DNA of 64,000 nucleotides from DASRDR01 sp035550795. GTDB taxonomy: Bacteria > Methylomirabilota > Methylomirabilia > Rokubacteriales > DASRDR01. Below the pieces are notes generated by a model, which had not been told where the DNA came from, did no database searches, and saw nothing but the letters and a program-made list of their open reading frames with translations. The stretch's first letter is position 1. Each line of letters opens with the position of its first letter. The stretch lies in the NCBI GenBank assembly GCA_035550795.1, contig DASZOL010000017.1, forward strand, positions 13,303-77,302. Direction: 5' to 3'. Shown in pieces: positions 45,667-54,709 of the stretch. Position numbers and translations under genes: made by a program.

Positions 45667-46749
45667 TCACGCGCCGACCCCGTCCTGAATCAGCATCGCG
45701 TCGCCGTAGCTGTAGAAGCGGTAGCCGGCCGCGACGGCGTGCGCGTAGGCATCGAGCACCCGCTCGCGCCCGGCGAAGGCCGACACGAGGAGCAGCAGCG
45801 ATGAGCGCGGCAGGTGGAAGTTCGTGAGGAGCGCATCGACCCCGCGGAAGCCGTGGCCCGGGAGGATGGTGAGATCCGTCCAGCCGGCGCCCGGCGCGAG
45901 GCTGCCATCCGCACGGGCGACGGTCTCGAGCGCCCGGGCGGTCGTCGTTCCCACCGCCACGACCCGGCGCCCCTCGCGGCGGGCACGCGTGAGCGCGGCG
46001 GCCGTCGCTTCCGAGACCTCGAAGCGCTCGGCTTCCATGCGGTGCTCGGCGACCTGCCGCGCGCGCACCGGCCGGAAGGTGCCCGGACCGACGTGGAGGG
46101 TCACCCGATGGAGCTCGATCCCCCGGCCGGTCAGCTCGGCCAGCAACTCCATCGTGAAGTGCAGACCGGCCGTCGGCGCGGCGACGGCCCCGGGCCGGGA
46201 CGCATAGACCGTCTGGTAGCGCGTCCAGTCCTCGCCGCCGGGCTTGCGGTATCGGCGGATGTACGGCGGCAGCGGTGGAAGTCCGTGCGCATCGAGAAGG
46301 GCCTCGACGGGCTCCGGTCCGTCGAAGCGGACGCGCGCCCGGCCGAGCTCCTCCCGCGCGGTCACGGTGGCTCGCACCGCCCCGTCGGCCAGGACGATCG
46401 TGGTCCCGACGGCACAGCGACGGGCGGGGCGCAGCAGGGCGGCCCAATCCTCGCCGGTTGGGCCAGTGGCGTGGAGCAGGAGGACCTCGACGCCACGCTC
46501 GGTCCCGGCGATTCGCCCGAGGAGCCGGGCGGGCAGGACCCGCGTGTCGTTCACGACGAGGCAGTCTCCCGGCCGGAGGTGGGCGCCGAGCGCGTGGAGC
46601 CGTGAGTCCCGGAACGCGCCGGAGCGCCGGTCGAGGACGAGGAGCCGCGCCGCGTCGCGGGGGTCCGCCGGCTCCTGCGCGATCCGGTCGGGCGGCAGGG
46701 CGTAGTGGAACGGATCGAGACCGCTCGCGCCCCCGGCCTCGCTAGCCAA
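45667..46749 (-). CDS. queA: S-adenosylmethionine:tRNA ribosyltransferase-isomerase
   Basis: The protein has 360 residues. DPFHYALPPDRIAQEPADPRDAARLLVLDR at the N-terminus and VAAPTAGLHFTMELLAEL plus VGPGTFRPVRA in the middle are QueA motifs. It transfers the ribosyl part of SAM to preQ1-modified tRNA, making epoxyqueuosine with tgt downstream. The start ATG overlaps the end of the csaA-like gene by 8 bp. Confidence 0.96.
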   Translation of the reverse strand: MASEAGGASGLDPFHYALPPDRIAQEPADPRDAARLLVLDRRSGAFRDSRLHALGAHLRPGDCLVVNDTRVLPARLLGRIAGTERGVEVLLLHATGPTGEDWAALLRPARRCAVGTTIVLADGAVRATVTAREELGRARVRFDGPEPVEALLDAHGLPPLPPYIRRYRKPGGEDWTRYQTVYASRPGAVAAPTAGLHFTMELLAELTGRGIELHRVTLHVGPGTFRPVRARQVAEHRMEAERFEVSEATAAALTRARREGRRVVAVGTTTARALETVARADGSLAPGAGWTDLTILPGHGFRGVDALLTNFHLPRSSLLLLVSAFAGRERVLDAYAHAVAAGYRFYSYGDAMLIQDGVGA

Positions 46750-47077
46750 TCCGGCTCCCCAGCACGACGTCCTGGTCTGGCCGAAGGAGGACGACCGTGT
46801 GACCGTCGACGTAAGCGCCGAGCACCAGGACCTCGGAGACGAAGGGCCCGATCCGCTTCGGCGCGAAGTTGACCACGCACACGACCTGCCGTCCCGGCAG
46901 GTCTTCGGAACGGTAGCGGTCCGTGATCTGCGCGCTTGACCGACGCTCGCCGAGCGGGCCCAGGTCGATCCAGAGCTTGTACGCCGGCTTCCGGGCCTCC
47001 GGGAAGGGCTCGGCCCGCACGATGGTGCCGACGCGCATGTCCACCCGCTCGAAGTCGCTCCAGCTGATGTCGCTCAT
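46742..47077 (-). CDS. csaA: tRNA-binding domain protein CsaA-like
   Basis: The protein has 111 residues from ATG at 47077. It is an OB-fold EMAP-II-like domain with FERVDMRVGTIVRAEPFPEARKPAYKLWIDLG and GRQVVCVVNFAPKRIGPFVSEVLVLG. CsaA is a small homodimeric protein with tRNA binding or chaperone-like activity in protein export. Its position between a SpoIID gene and queA, near secDF, agrees with either role. Confidence 0.88.
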   Translation of the reverse strand: MSDISWSDFERVDMRVGTIVRAEPFPEARKPAYKLWIDLGPLGERRSSAQITDRYRSEDLPGRQVVCVVNFAPKRIGPFVSEVLVLGAYVDGHTVVLLRPDQDVVLGSRIG

Positions 47078-47111
47078 GGAATCCCGGGCTCGTGGGCGCT
47101 CCCCGGCTCCC

Positions 47112-48284
47112 CTACCGGAGGGTAGCCAGGATGGCGCCCGGATAGTAGTGCTCGAGGATCTGAGGATACGCGTACCCGCGGTCGGCCATGCCCTTGGCGC
47201 CGAACTGGGACAGGCCCACGCCATGCCCCCAGCCGCGCCCTTCGAACCGCACCACGCCGTCCTGGGCGACCGGGACGAAGAGCGTGCTCTTCAGCGCATC
47301 GTACCCGATCAGCCGCCGGAAATCGGCCCCCCGGAGCGTCGCCGTCCCGCGGGAGTGCTCGACGGCCAGTCGGGCGACGCGGAAGGACGGGCTGCGCTCG
47401 AGCACCCTGAGGCGGGCCACCTGGCCGACCTCGAGCCCGCCCCGGCGGAGCCGCTCGCCGATCAGCGCGAGCGGGAGGGTCACGGTCCACGTGTAGTTCG
47501 GCGATTCCATCGAGAACTCGTCGCGGACCCCCACGATCGGCGGGACGCCGTCCCCCGAGAAGACGCTCTGAGCCGCCTCGGTGAAGCCCCCGGAGTCCGA
47601 GTGGTAGAAGGTCGGGAACACCCGGCCCTCCCAGGTCAGCACTTGCCCGGTCGTCGTCCGGGCGGCCTCGCGCGCCGGCGAGCCTTCGACCGCCCAGCCG
47701 GCGAAGTTCTGATCCTGGTTGCCCGCCACGACGTGGTACGCCTTCCCCGCGGCGCGGCCTTGCTGGAACACGCCGTAGGTGCGGGCCACGACCGCCAGCG
47801 CTCGGAGGGCCTCCGTCGGCCAGCGCTCGGAGGCCTCGCCGCGGACGGTCCCGGCGACGTAGTCCTCCATGGGCAGCTCGTTCACCAGGAGGAGGCCGTC
47901 CCCCTGGCGCCATATCTCGAGCGCCCCGATGTAGTCTCGGGTGCCCACGCGGAGGGGACCGCGCCGCACCTGGATGCGAACGCCGCGGAGGTCGAGGCGC
48001 CGGCCCCCGACCACGTCCAGCCCCGGGCCCGACGGCACCACGCGCAGGATGCGTGGCCCCGGCAGGCCGAAGAGCGCCCGGCCGGTCGCCGGGTCGAGGA
48101 CCGTGATGGCGTCGGCCGCACCGATCTCGACGTGGCGCACGCCGTCCGCCAGCGCGATCCGGACCGGTTCCAGCGCTCGCGCCGGGCCCGCCGGCCCGAC
48201 CGCGCACGCGAGCCCCACGGCGGCGGCCCCGATCACCCGCCCGGCGGAAGGGCGGTGAGCCCTGCCCGTCACGCGCCCCGTCAT
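47112..48284 (-). CDS. SpoIID/LytB domain protein (cell-wall amidase-enhancer-like)
   Basis: The protein has 390 residues. An N-terminal signal segment (GAAAVGLACAVGPAGPARA) suggests export. The SpoIID domain has PMEDYVAGTVRGEASERWPTEALRALAVVARTY, then FPTFYHSDSGGFTEAA, and the C-terminal GRGWGHGVGLSQFGAKGMADRG. In spore formers SpoIID is a lytic transglycosylase; in non-sporulating bacteria it has a peptidoglycan role. The ATG overlaps the DUF2905 stop by 4 nt. Confidence 0.92.
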   Translation of the reverse strand: MTGRVTGRAHRPSAGRVIGAAAVGLACAVGPAGPARALEPVRIALADGVRHVEIGAADAITVLDPATGRALFGLPGPRILRVVPSGPGLDVVGGRRLDLRGVRIQVRRGPLRVGTRDYIGALEIWRQGDGLLLVNELPMEDYVAGTVRGEASERWPTEALRALAVVARTYGVFQQGRAAGKAYHVVAGNQDQNFAGWAVEGSPAREAARTTTGQVLTWEGRVFPTFYHSDSGGFTEAAQSVFSGDGVPPIVGVRDEFSMESPNYTWTVTLPLALIGERLRRGGLEVGQVARLRVLERSPSFRVARLAVEHSRGTATLRGADFRRLIGYDALKSTLFVPVAQDGVVRFEGRGWGHGVGLSQFGAKGMADRGYAYPQILEHYYPGAILATLR

Positions 48285-48508
48285 CGGCGTGAGAGCAGCG
48301 CCAGGATCAGCGTGAGCACGATGCTCAGGACGATCGAGGTGGTCAGCGGGAAGTAGAAGGACCAGTTACCGCGCTGGACGTGGATGTCGCCCGGCAACCT
48401 CCCGAGGAACGGGACCTTTCCTCCGAGCGCGCTGCCCAGCCACAGCAGGCCGCCGACGACGACCAGCACGACCCCGAGCAGCACCAGCATCCGGCCCATG
48501 TCGGCCAT
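48281..48508 (-). CDS. DUF2905 family small membrane protein
   Basis: The protein has 75 residues from ATG at 48508. Two hydrophobic segments (MLVLLGVVLVVVGGLLWLG and STSIVLSIVLTLILALL-like) enclose GKVPFLGRLPGDIHVQRGNW and FYFPL, the DUF2905 signature. It is an inner-membrane protein of unknown role, often next to ruvB, as here (8 bp downstream). Confidence 0.9.
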   Translation of the reverse strand: MADMGRMLVLLGVVLVVVGGLLWLGSALGGKVPFLGRLPGDIHVQRGNWSFYFPLTTSIVLSIVLTLILALLSRR

Positions 48509-48516
48509 CGCCCCGG

Positions 48517-49539
48517 CTACCCGAGCGAGAGCTGAAGCGGCCCTTCGCCTTCGCGATGGCCGAGATGGCGGTAGGCGGCAGGGGTGGCGCGACGACCGCT
48601 CGGGGTCCGGATCACCAGCCCGATCTTCAGGAGATAGGGCTCGACCAGCTCCGCCAGCGTCTCCGCGTCGTCGTTGATCGTCGCCGCGATCGCCTCCAGC
48701 CCGACCGGGCCGCCGCCGTAGTGCTCGACGATGGCCTGGAGAAACCGCCGGTCCAGCCGGTCCAGCCCGCGCGCGTCCACTCCTTCCATCGTGAGCGAGG
48801 CGTCGGCGACGTCGAGGCTGATGCGGCCGTCGCCCTTGACCTGGGCGAAGTCCCGCACGCGTCGCAAGAGGCGATTGGCGATGCGCGGCGTGCCGCGGGC
48901 GCGCCGCGCGATCTCGGCGGCCCCCTCCGCATGGATGGGCACGCCGAGGATGCCCGCGGAACGGACGACGATCCGGGCCAGCTCGTCGTCGGCGTAGAAG
49001 TCGAGGTGGTGGAAGATCCCGAACCGCTCGCGCAGCGGAGCGCTCAGCATGCCGGGCCGCGTCGTGGCGCCGACCAGCGTGAAGGGCTTGAGCGGAATCC
49101 GCATGGTCCGCGCGTGCATCCCGCGCTCGATCACGAAGTTGACCTCGAAATCCTCCATGGCCGGGTACAGCAGCTCCTCGACCACGTGCGGGAGCCGGTG
49201 GATCTCGTCCACGAAGAGCACGTCGCGCGGCTCGAGGCTCGTGATGACCCCCATCAGATCGTCGCCGCGCTCGAGCGCCGGCCCCGATGTGCTCTTCAGC
49301 CCGCTGCCCATCTCGTTGGCGAGGATGATGGAGAGCGTCGTTTTCCCGAGGCCCGGCGGCCCGTAGAGGAGCACGTGGTCCAGGCACTCCCCGCGCTGGC
49401 GTGCCGCCTCGACCGAGACGCGCAGGCTCTCGACCGCCTCGCGCTGGCCGATGTACTCGTCCAGGCGCTGCGGGCGCAGCGCGCGCTCGAACGGGGCCTC
49501 GTCGGCCAGGGGCATCCCGCTCAGCAGGTTCTCGCTCAT
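48517..49539 (-). CDS. ruvB: Holliday junction branch migration ATPase RuvB
   Basis: The protein has 340 residues from ATG at 49539. The Walker A LLYGPPGLGKTTLS is at about 55-68, Walker B LFVDEIHRL follows, and LVGATTRPGMLSAPLRERFG is the sensor region. The C-terminal winged helix has GLEAIAATINDDAETLAE and GLVIRTPSGRRATPAAYRHLG. It drives branch migration with RuvA. Confidence 0.97.
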   Translation of the reverse strand: MSENLLSGMPLADEAPFERALRPQRLDEYIGQREAVESLRVSVEAARQRGECLDHVLLYGPPGLGKTTLSIILANEMGSGLKSTSGPALERGDDLMGVITSLEPRDVLFVDEIHRLPHVVEELLYPAMEDFEVNFVIERGMHARTMRIPLKPFTLVGATTRPGMLSAPLRERFGIFHHLDFYADDELARIVVRSAGILGVPIHAEGAAEIARRARGTPRIANRLLRRVRDFAQVKGDGRISLDVADASLTMEGVDARGLDRLDRRFLQAIVEHYGGGPVGLEAIAATINDDAETLAELVEPYLLKIGLVIRTPSGRRATPAAYRHLGHREGEGPLQLSLG

Positions 49540-49594
49540 GCGGACCCGTCCCGGCCGCACGCGTGCGACCGAATCCGCGACGCTCCGCCCCCCG

Positions 49595-50239
49595 TCATGG
49601 CGTCCCCCGGCGAGCGCGGTAGATCTCCTCGAACAGCGCCTCCGGCGCGTCGATGTCCGGCCGCCGCGCCAGGGCCTCGCGAATCGCCTGGTCGGCCTCG
49701 GCGGGCCTGAGCCCCATCTGCCGGACCAGGATGTCGCGGACCAGCACGCGCACCTCGCCGGTCTCCTCGCGCGGCGGCGGCTCCGGGGTCTCCTCGCGCG
49801 GAAGCAGCGCGTACTTGGCCACCTTGCCTTCCAGCTGCGCCACGATGTTCCGACACTTCTGGGGTCCGATCCCGGGCAGCCGTCGCAGAAACCGCTCGTC
49901 CTTGCGGACGATCGCCTCCGCGATGTCCGCGATCGACGCCACCAGCGCCCGCGCGGCGACCAGGGGTCCGACGTCCTTGACGGTGATGAGGCGCTCGAAG
50001 AACTCCCGCTCCACGTCTCGGGCGAACCCGATGAGGACGGGGCGGGGCTGGTCCCGGGTAGCGTGATAGTAGATCACCAGCTCCAGCTCGGTCGCCTCCG
50101 CGCCGTCGCCTGCGACCATGCCATCGAGCCCCCGGGCGACGACGGGCGGGAGCACGACCTCGTAGCCCACGCCGCCCGACTCCACGATCACGCGGTCGTC
50201 CAGGCGCCGGCGCAGCCGGCCGCGGAGCGACGCGATCAT
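49595..50239 (-). CDS. ruvA: Holliday junction branch migration protein RuvA
   Basis: The protein has 214 residues from ATG at 50239, overlapping the ruvC stop by 4 nt. The N-terminal OB fold (MIASLRGRLRRRLDDRVIVE), two helix-hairpin-helix elements (ITVKDVGPLVAARALV and LRRLPGIGPQKCRNIV) and the C-terminal domain III are present. It binds the junction and loads RuvB, whose gene is 55 bp downstream. Confidence 0.95.
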   Translation of the reverse strand: MIASLRGRLRRRLDDRVIVESGGVGYEVVLPPVVARGLDGMVAGDGAEATELELVIYYHATRDQPRPVLIGFARDVEREFFERLITVKDVGPLVAARALVASIADIAEAIVRKDERFLRRLPGIGPQKCRNIVAQLEGKVAKYALLPREETPEPPPREETGEVRVLVRDILVRQMGLRPAEADQAIREALARRPDIDAPEALFEEIYRARRGTP

Positions 50240-50766
50240 CGGCCGCCGAGCGCCCGGGCTCGCGACAGCCCGGTGTACGCGAGCGCGAGCGCGTCGGCGA
50301 CGTGGCTCGGCCGCGGCGGGGCCGACAGCGCCAGGAGCGCCTGCATGGCCCGCGCCACCTGCTCCTTCGGCGCCGCCCCCGAGGCCGTCACCGCGCGCTT
50401 GACCTCCGCCGGCGCAACCGAGACGAGGGCGATCCGTTGCCGCCGACCGGCCAGGCAGACCGCGGCACGGGCGTGTCCCATCAGGATCGCGGTGCGCGGA
50501 ATCGCTGGCGCGCTGAAGATATCCTCGATGATCAGGACATCGGGTGCGAAGCGCGCGATCACGTCCCGCGCCCCCTCGAACAGCGCCTCGAGCCGCACCT
50601 CGAGCGGGTCCCGCGCGCTGGTCCGGATGACCCCGGTCCCGAGAACGCTCGGCACGCGGCGCCCCCCCTCGAGCGCCGCGTAGCCGGTGTCGGCCAGCCC
50701 CGGGTCGAATCCGACCGCGCGGGGGCCGGAGCGCGCAGGAATGGTTACCTCGTCCGTCCCCCTCAA
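50236..50766 (-). CDS. ruvC: Holliday junction resolvase RuvC
   Basis: The protein has 176 residues. The acidic catalytic residues are in VGFDPGLADTGYA, VLIIEDIFS and HVADALALAY. The start is taken as TTG at 50766, overlapping the yebC stop (TTGA), with GGGAGCGG upstream inside yebC; a later start is possible, since the core begins at PRAVGFDPG (residue 15). It cuts Holliday junctions. The gene order yebC-ruvC-ruvA-ruvB is common. Confidence 0.93.
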   Translation of the reverse strand: MRGTDEVTIPARSGPRAVGFDPGLADTGYAALEGGRRVPSVLGTGVIRTSARDPLEVRLEALFEGARDVIARFAPDVLIIEDIFSAPAIPRTAILMGHARAAVCLAGRRQRIALVSVAPAEVKRAVTASGAAPKEQVARAMQALLALSAPPRPSHVADALALAYTGLSRARALGGR

Positions 50767-51512
50767 GCCGCTCCCTGCGCCTCCAGCACCTCGTCAGGGA
50801 TGTCGAAGTTCGCGTACACGTGCTGGACATCGTCCAGCTCCTCGAGCCCCTCCACGAGCCGGAGCACCTGCTGGGCCTCCTTGCCGTCAAGACGGACCAT
50901 CGACTGCGGGATGTAGGTCACCTCCGCGGACTGGATCGGTACCCCACGTCCCTCCAGGGCCCGCCGGACCCCCTCGAAATCCTGTGGGCCCGTGGTGACC
51001 TCGAAGAGCGAGTCCGTTCGCCGGAGATCGGCCGCTCCGGCGTCAAGGGCGAGCGACAGGAGCTCGTCCTCGTCCACGCGGGCCGTCTCGATCTGGATGA
51101 TGCCCTTGCGCTCGAACATCCAGCCGACCGAGCCGACCTCGCCGAGGTTGCCGCTGAACTTCGAGAAAGTGTGCCGGATCTCCGGCGCCGTGCGGTTCTT
51201 GTTGTCTGTCAGGACCTTGACCATGACGGCGACCCCGCCGGGTCCGTAGCCCTCGTAGGTGATCTCCTCGTAGGTCTCCCCCGGAAGCTCGCCCGTTCCC
51301 TTCTGGATGGCTCGCTTGAGGGTATCGGCGGGCATGTTGACCGCCTTCGCCTCCTCGATCGCCGTCTTGAGCCGATTGTTCAGCTTCGGGTCGCCCCCGG
51401 TCCGGGCCGCGGTCGTGATCTCTCGGACGAGCTTCGAGAAGACCTTCCCTCGAGCCTGGTCCGTCTTGGCCTTCTTGCGCTTGATCTGGGACCACTTTGA
51501 ATGACCGGACAT
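50763..51512 (-). CDS. yebC: YebC/PmpR family DNA-binding regulatory protein
   Basis: The protein has 249 residues, beginning MSGHSKWSQIKRKKAKTDQARGK-like (SGHSKWSQIK), with NMPADTLKRAIQKGTG and YEGYGPGGVAVMVKVLTDNKNRT. Family members bind DNA or ribosomes and in several bacteria regulate transcription or relieve proline-dependent stalling. It is the first gene of the ruv operon; the 83-bp gap before it holds a GGGGCC/GGCCCC hairpin. Confidence 0.95.
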   Translation of the reverse strand: MSGHSKWSQIKRKKAKTDQARGKVFSKLVREITTAARTGGDPKLNNRLKTAIEEAKAVNMPADTLKRAIQKGTGELPGETYEEITYEGYGPGGVAVMVKVLTDNKNRTAPEIRHTFSKFSGNLGEVGSVGWMFERKGIIQIETARVDEDELLSLALDAGAADLRRTDSLFEVTTGPQDFEGVRRALEGRGVPIQSAEVTYIPQSMVRLDGKEAQQVLRLVEGLEELDDVQHVYANFDIPDEVLEAQGAA

Positions 51513-51595
51513 CGCCCCTCACCCCTCCCCGTTCCCCCGGGGCCGCAGGGCCCCCCGGCACGACGCGCCCGCCCTCCTTCGGCTCGCTTCTCCAC

Positions 51596-52576
51596 TTACC
51601 ACGCGGGCTCGCTCTCCAGGCTCTCCTTGAGCGCCTGGACGCGCGTCACGCGCGCCGCCTGACGCTTGTCCGCGGCGGCCCGCTCCCGTTGCTCGACTGC
51701 GGTCGACACCGCCAGCGGCGTCAGCGGACCGCCGGACCCGCGCAGCTTGACGAACGTCAGGTACGCCGTACAGGTGTGCCGGACGTCGTCCACAAACGGC
51801 GCCTCCGCCAGCACCTGGATCTCCACCTCCATCGACCGGGTCCCCACCCGCGTCAGCGCGCCCCGGAGCGTGAGCATCTCGCCCACGCGGATCGGCGCGT
51901 AGAACTCCAGCGCGTCCATCGACGCCGTCGCGAGCGGCGCCCGCGCATAGCGGACGGCCAGGATCCCCGCCGCCTCGTCCACCGTGAGGAGCAGGCGACC
52001 GGCGAACATCAAGGTCCCGTGCAGCGCGTCCTCCGGAAAGACGAACCGGCGCTGCTCGAATCGCCAGCGAAAGCCCTCCGTCTCGTCCGCCACGTCGCGC
52101 GCCCGCTCGATCCGGGAGGCCAGCCGGGCGCGGCGCGCCTCCCGGCGGGCCTGCGCAGCCTGGACGACCCCCTCCTCCCCGGGGTCGGCGGGGGCGACGC
52201 GCGCCCCGACCGCTCGCGGGTGCGCCATCTCGTCGATGGCGACGAATGCCATGTGCGACGAGAGGGTCACGTGACGCTCCCCGCTCGCCGCGTTCTCCGC
52301 ATAGACGCGGACCCCCACCTCGAGGGACGTGCGCCCCACGTACTCCACCCGCGCCCGGAGAATGGCGATCTCCCCGACCCGCACGGGGTGGAGAAAGTCG
52401 ATCTCGTCCATCGCGCCGACCGCCACCGGGCCCCGCGCCACGCGGGACGCGGCCAGGGTGCCCGCGGTGGCGATCCACTCCATCATCCGCCCACCGTAGA
52501 TCTGGCCCGGTGCGCCCGCATACTGGGGGAAGACGTACTGGACCATCTCGGCGACGGTCTCACGGACCGTGGGCAC
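51596..52576 (-). CDS. Acyl-CoA thioesterase with two hotdog domains
   Basis: The protein has 326 residues from GTG at 52576, which has AAGGAG 7 nt before it. Each half has a hotdog domain of the 4HBT/BFIT type: GQIYGGRMMEWIATAGTLAASR, GAMDEIDFLHPVRVGEIAIL, then TLMFAGRLLLTVDEAAGILAVR and TASMDALEFYAPIRVGEMLT. It hydrolyses acyl-CoA thioesters; chain length or aryl specificity is unknown. The C-terminal tail is rich in charged residues. Confidence 0.9.
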   Translation of the reverse strand: MPTVRETVAEMVQYVFPQYAGAPGQIYGGRMMEWIATAGTLAASRVARGPVAVGAMDEIDFLHPVRVGEIAILRARVEYVGRTSLEVGVRVYAENAASGERHVTLSSHMAFVAIDEMAHPRAVGARVAPADPGEEGVVQAAQARREARRARLASRIERARDVADETEGFRWRFEQRRFVFPEDALHGTLMFAGRLLLTVDEAAGILAVRYARAPLATASMDALEFYAPIRVGEMLTLRGALTRVGTRSMEVEIQVLAEAPFVDDVRHTCTAYLTFVKLRGSGGPLTPLAVSTAVEQRERAAADKRQAARVTRVQALKESLESEPAW

Positions 52577-52781
52577 CGTCGACTCCTTCCCTCTCTGGCC
52601 CGTGTCGCGGGAGGCCGACTCATTGTAGCCGGGGCTCCACGCCCCGGCAAACCCTGGGCCGCTCACGAAGGAAGGTTCCGGCGAGGGCACCGACTCTCAC
52701 CCGGTACGGCGTCCGGACTCGCCGACGCGCCCGCGACACCGCGGCGCGGGCAACGGCGGGGCAGCCCGATGGCCGGCGGCG

Positions 52782-54416
52782 CTACGGTCGCTGTGGAGGC
52801 GGACCCGCACCGGTGCTCCCCGGGGGCGGGCCTTCGGCCGAGGGAGGTGGCGACGCGGGCGGCACCTCGAGCCTCATGCGCTCGAGGTGGTGCAGTCCTC
52901 CAGGATCCAGGCGCATGCCGCGGACCTCGGGCCGCGCCACCATCCACTGGAGCCGGACGTAGAGCGGGACGTACGGCACCTCTTCCCCGAGCAGGCCCTG
53001 GAGCCGCTGGTAGAGCCGGAACCGCTCGGGCCGGAATCCGAGCTGACTCGCGCGCGCAAGCATGCCGTCGACGAGCGGGCTCCGGAAGAAGGCGACGTTG
53101 GTCGCGCCGCCGGGCGTGGCCGCCTCGGTGGCGAGGAGGCGGCGGAAAAAGACGTCCGGGTCGTTGACCTCAAGCGCTTCCTCGCGAAGGGTCAGCTCCG
53201 CCGTGCCCTGACGCGCGGCGCTCTCGACCGTGTCCGGGGCTTCCAGCCGGACCTTCACCCGGAAGCCGACCGCCTCCAGCGACAGGCGGACGGCCTCGGC
53301 GATGCTCCCGGCCTCAGGCCCCGAGACGCGCTCGGAGGCCAGCAGCGTCAGCGTCGGGTCGATCGGCGCGACCTGAGCGAGCAGCCGTCGCGCCCGGGGG
53401 AGATCGAAGAGGAGGGCCCCCGCGTCCCGCGCCGCCCACGCGCCGGGCGGCAGCCAGCCAGCGTGCGGCGCCGCCCACTGGCCGAGGGCCGGCCGCATGA
53501 GGCCGGGATCGAGCCCCAGCGCCACCGCCTGTCGCAGCGCCTTGCGGCTGGTGAGTCCTTGGTCGGTCCGGAGGGCCATCAGGCCGAGCCGCCAGGTCGG
53601 GGCGGACGCCACCTGCAGGCCCAGCGCGGCCCACGCCGGGGGGGCCGAGACCAGCGCCGCATGGAGAGGGCCGCCGGGCCCCAATCCCGCGAACGCGGCC
53701 GCGTCGTCGGGGACCGCATGGAGCGTCAGCCGCGCGCTCTGAGGGGCTTCCCCTCGCCACGCCGGCGCCGCCTCGAGCACGAGGCGATCGGGGGTCAGCT
53801 CGACGGCCCGGTAGGGCCCGGTTCCGATGCGGGGACCGCCCGCGCGCGCGACGGCGACCCCGAGGGCCGGATGAGCGAGGAGGGCGAGCACCGGGGAGTA
53901 CGGCTGCCCGAGGACCACCTGGACCGAGGCGCCTTCGCCCCGGCGTACCTCCCGGACGACGCGGCCCGCACCACGGAACGGGCGAGCCCAGGGCGGCGCC
54001 CCCTCCGCTGCCTCGTCGAGCGAGATGCGCTCGCCGAGGGCCGCGACGATCTCGTCGGGCCCGAGCGACGTGCCATCGTGAAGCAGGATGTCCGGGCGAA
54101 GCCGGAACGTCCAGACGAGCCCGTCGCGGGATACCGCCCAGCTCGACGCCAGTGCGGGCTCGATGTCGCCTCGCTCCCCGAACGCGACGAGGCCCTCGTA
54201 GAGCAGCCGCATCGCCATGAGTTGAGGCGGGGTCGACGCCTCGGCGGGATCCAGGCTCGCGGGAACCCGGGACACGCCCACGTGGAGCTCAGCGGTCGGT
54301 GCCGGAGTGGCGAGACGCGTGACAAACAGCGCCGCGAGGATGACAAACGCGGCAAGCGACGCCGGGCGCCACGCCTGCTGGGGCTGTCGGTGACCTCGAG
54401 CGGCCGCGCGGCGCAT
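52782..54416 (-). CDS. Extracellular solute-binding protein family 5 (peptide/nickel type), orphan
   Basis: The protein has 544 residues. One N-terminal hydrophobic segment (ASLAAFVILAALFVTRLA) can serve as signal or membrane anchor. The family 5 motif PASLDPAEASTPPQLMAMRLLYEGLVAFGERGDIEPALASSW follows at about 52-93, with WTFRLRPDILLHDGTSLGPDEI after it. No ABC permease or ATPase gene lies nearby, so the transporter parts must be elsewhere or the protein has another role. The C-terminus is a proline-rich tail. Divergent from arc. Confidence 0.87.
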   Translation of the reverse strand: MRRAAARGHRQPQQAWRPASLAAFVILAALFVTRLATPAPTAELHVGVSRVPASLDPAEASTPPQLMAMRLLYEGLVAFGERGDIEPALASSWAVSRDGLVWTFRLRPDILLHDGTSLGPDEIVAALGERISLDEAAEGAPPWARPFRGAGRVVREVRRGEGASVQVVLGQPYSPVLALLAHPALGVAVARAGGPRIGTGPYRAVELTPDRLVLEAAPAWRGEAPQSARLTLHAVPDDAAAFAGLGPGGPLHAALVSAPPAWAALGLQVASAPTWRLGLMALRTDQGLTSRKALRQAVALGLDPGLMRPALGQWAAPHAGWLPPGAWAARDAGALLFDLPRARRLLAQVAPIDPTLTLLASERVSGPEAGSIAEAVRLSLEAVGFRVKVRLEAPDTVESAARQGTAELTLREEALEVNDPDVFFRRLLATEAATPGGATNVAFFRSPLVDGMLARASQLGFRPERFRLYQRLQGLLGEEVPYVPLYVRLQWMVARPEVRGMRLDPGGLHHLERMRLEVPPASPPPSAEGPPPGSTGAGPPPQRP

Positions 54417-54593
54417 AGGCGTCCATTATAGAGACCTCGATGGAGACCTCCCACCCCGCGGTTCGGCGCGTCGCCCAGCCCGCCGGCGGCCAACCTGCGA
54501 GCGCCTGGCACTGACGTTGCACAATTCTCGGCTCAGGAGTGACACGGGGACGACAAGAACGCGTCACCAGACGTGTCCGGATGCCGCCACAAC

Positions 54594-54623
54594 TTGACTT
54601 TTTTTTCCGGCGCCGCCTATAGT
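54594..54623 (+). promoter_or_regulatory. Sigma-70 promoter of the arc/mpa gene
   Basis: TTGACT (54594-54599), an 18-nt spacer that includes a run of T, and TATAGT (54618-54623) are near-consensus and 87 bp before the ATG at 54710. They are in the 54417-54709 divergent gap, which holds nothing else I can see. Confidence 0.7.
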
Positions 54624-54709
54624 TGCTCAAGCTAACGGGGGCGGCTCGCCCACGTGGGGCCCGGCCGACGCGGCGCGGTCGCGGTGCTCGCCGAGAAGGA
54701 CGGGAGGCC

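Noticed and set aside
54599..54606. Run of eight T as an intrinsic terminator
   Set aside because: No stem precedes it; it is inside the spacer between good -35 and -10 boxes of the arc promoter.
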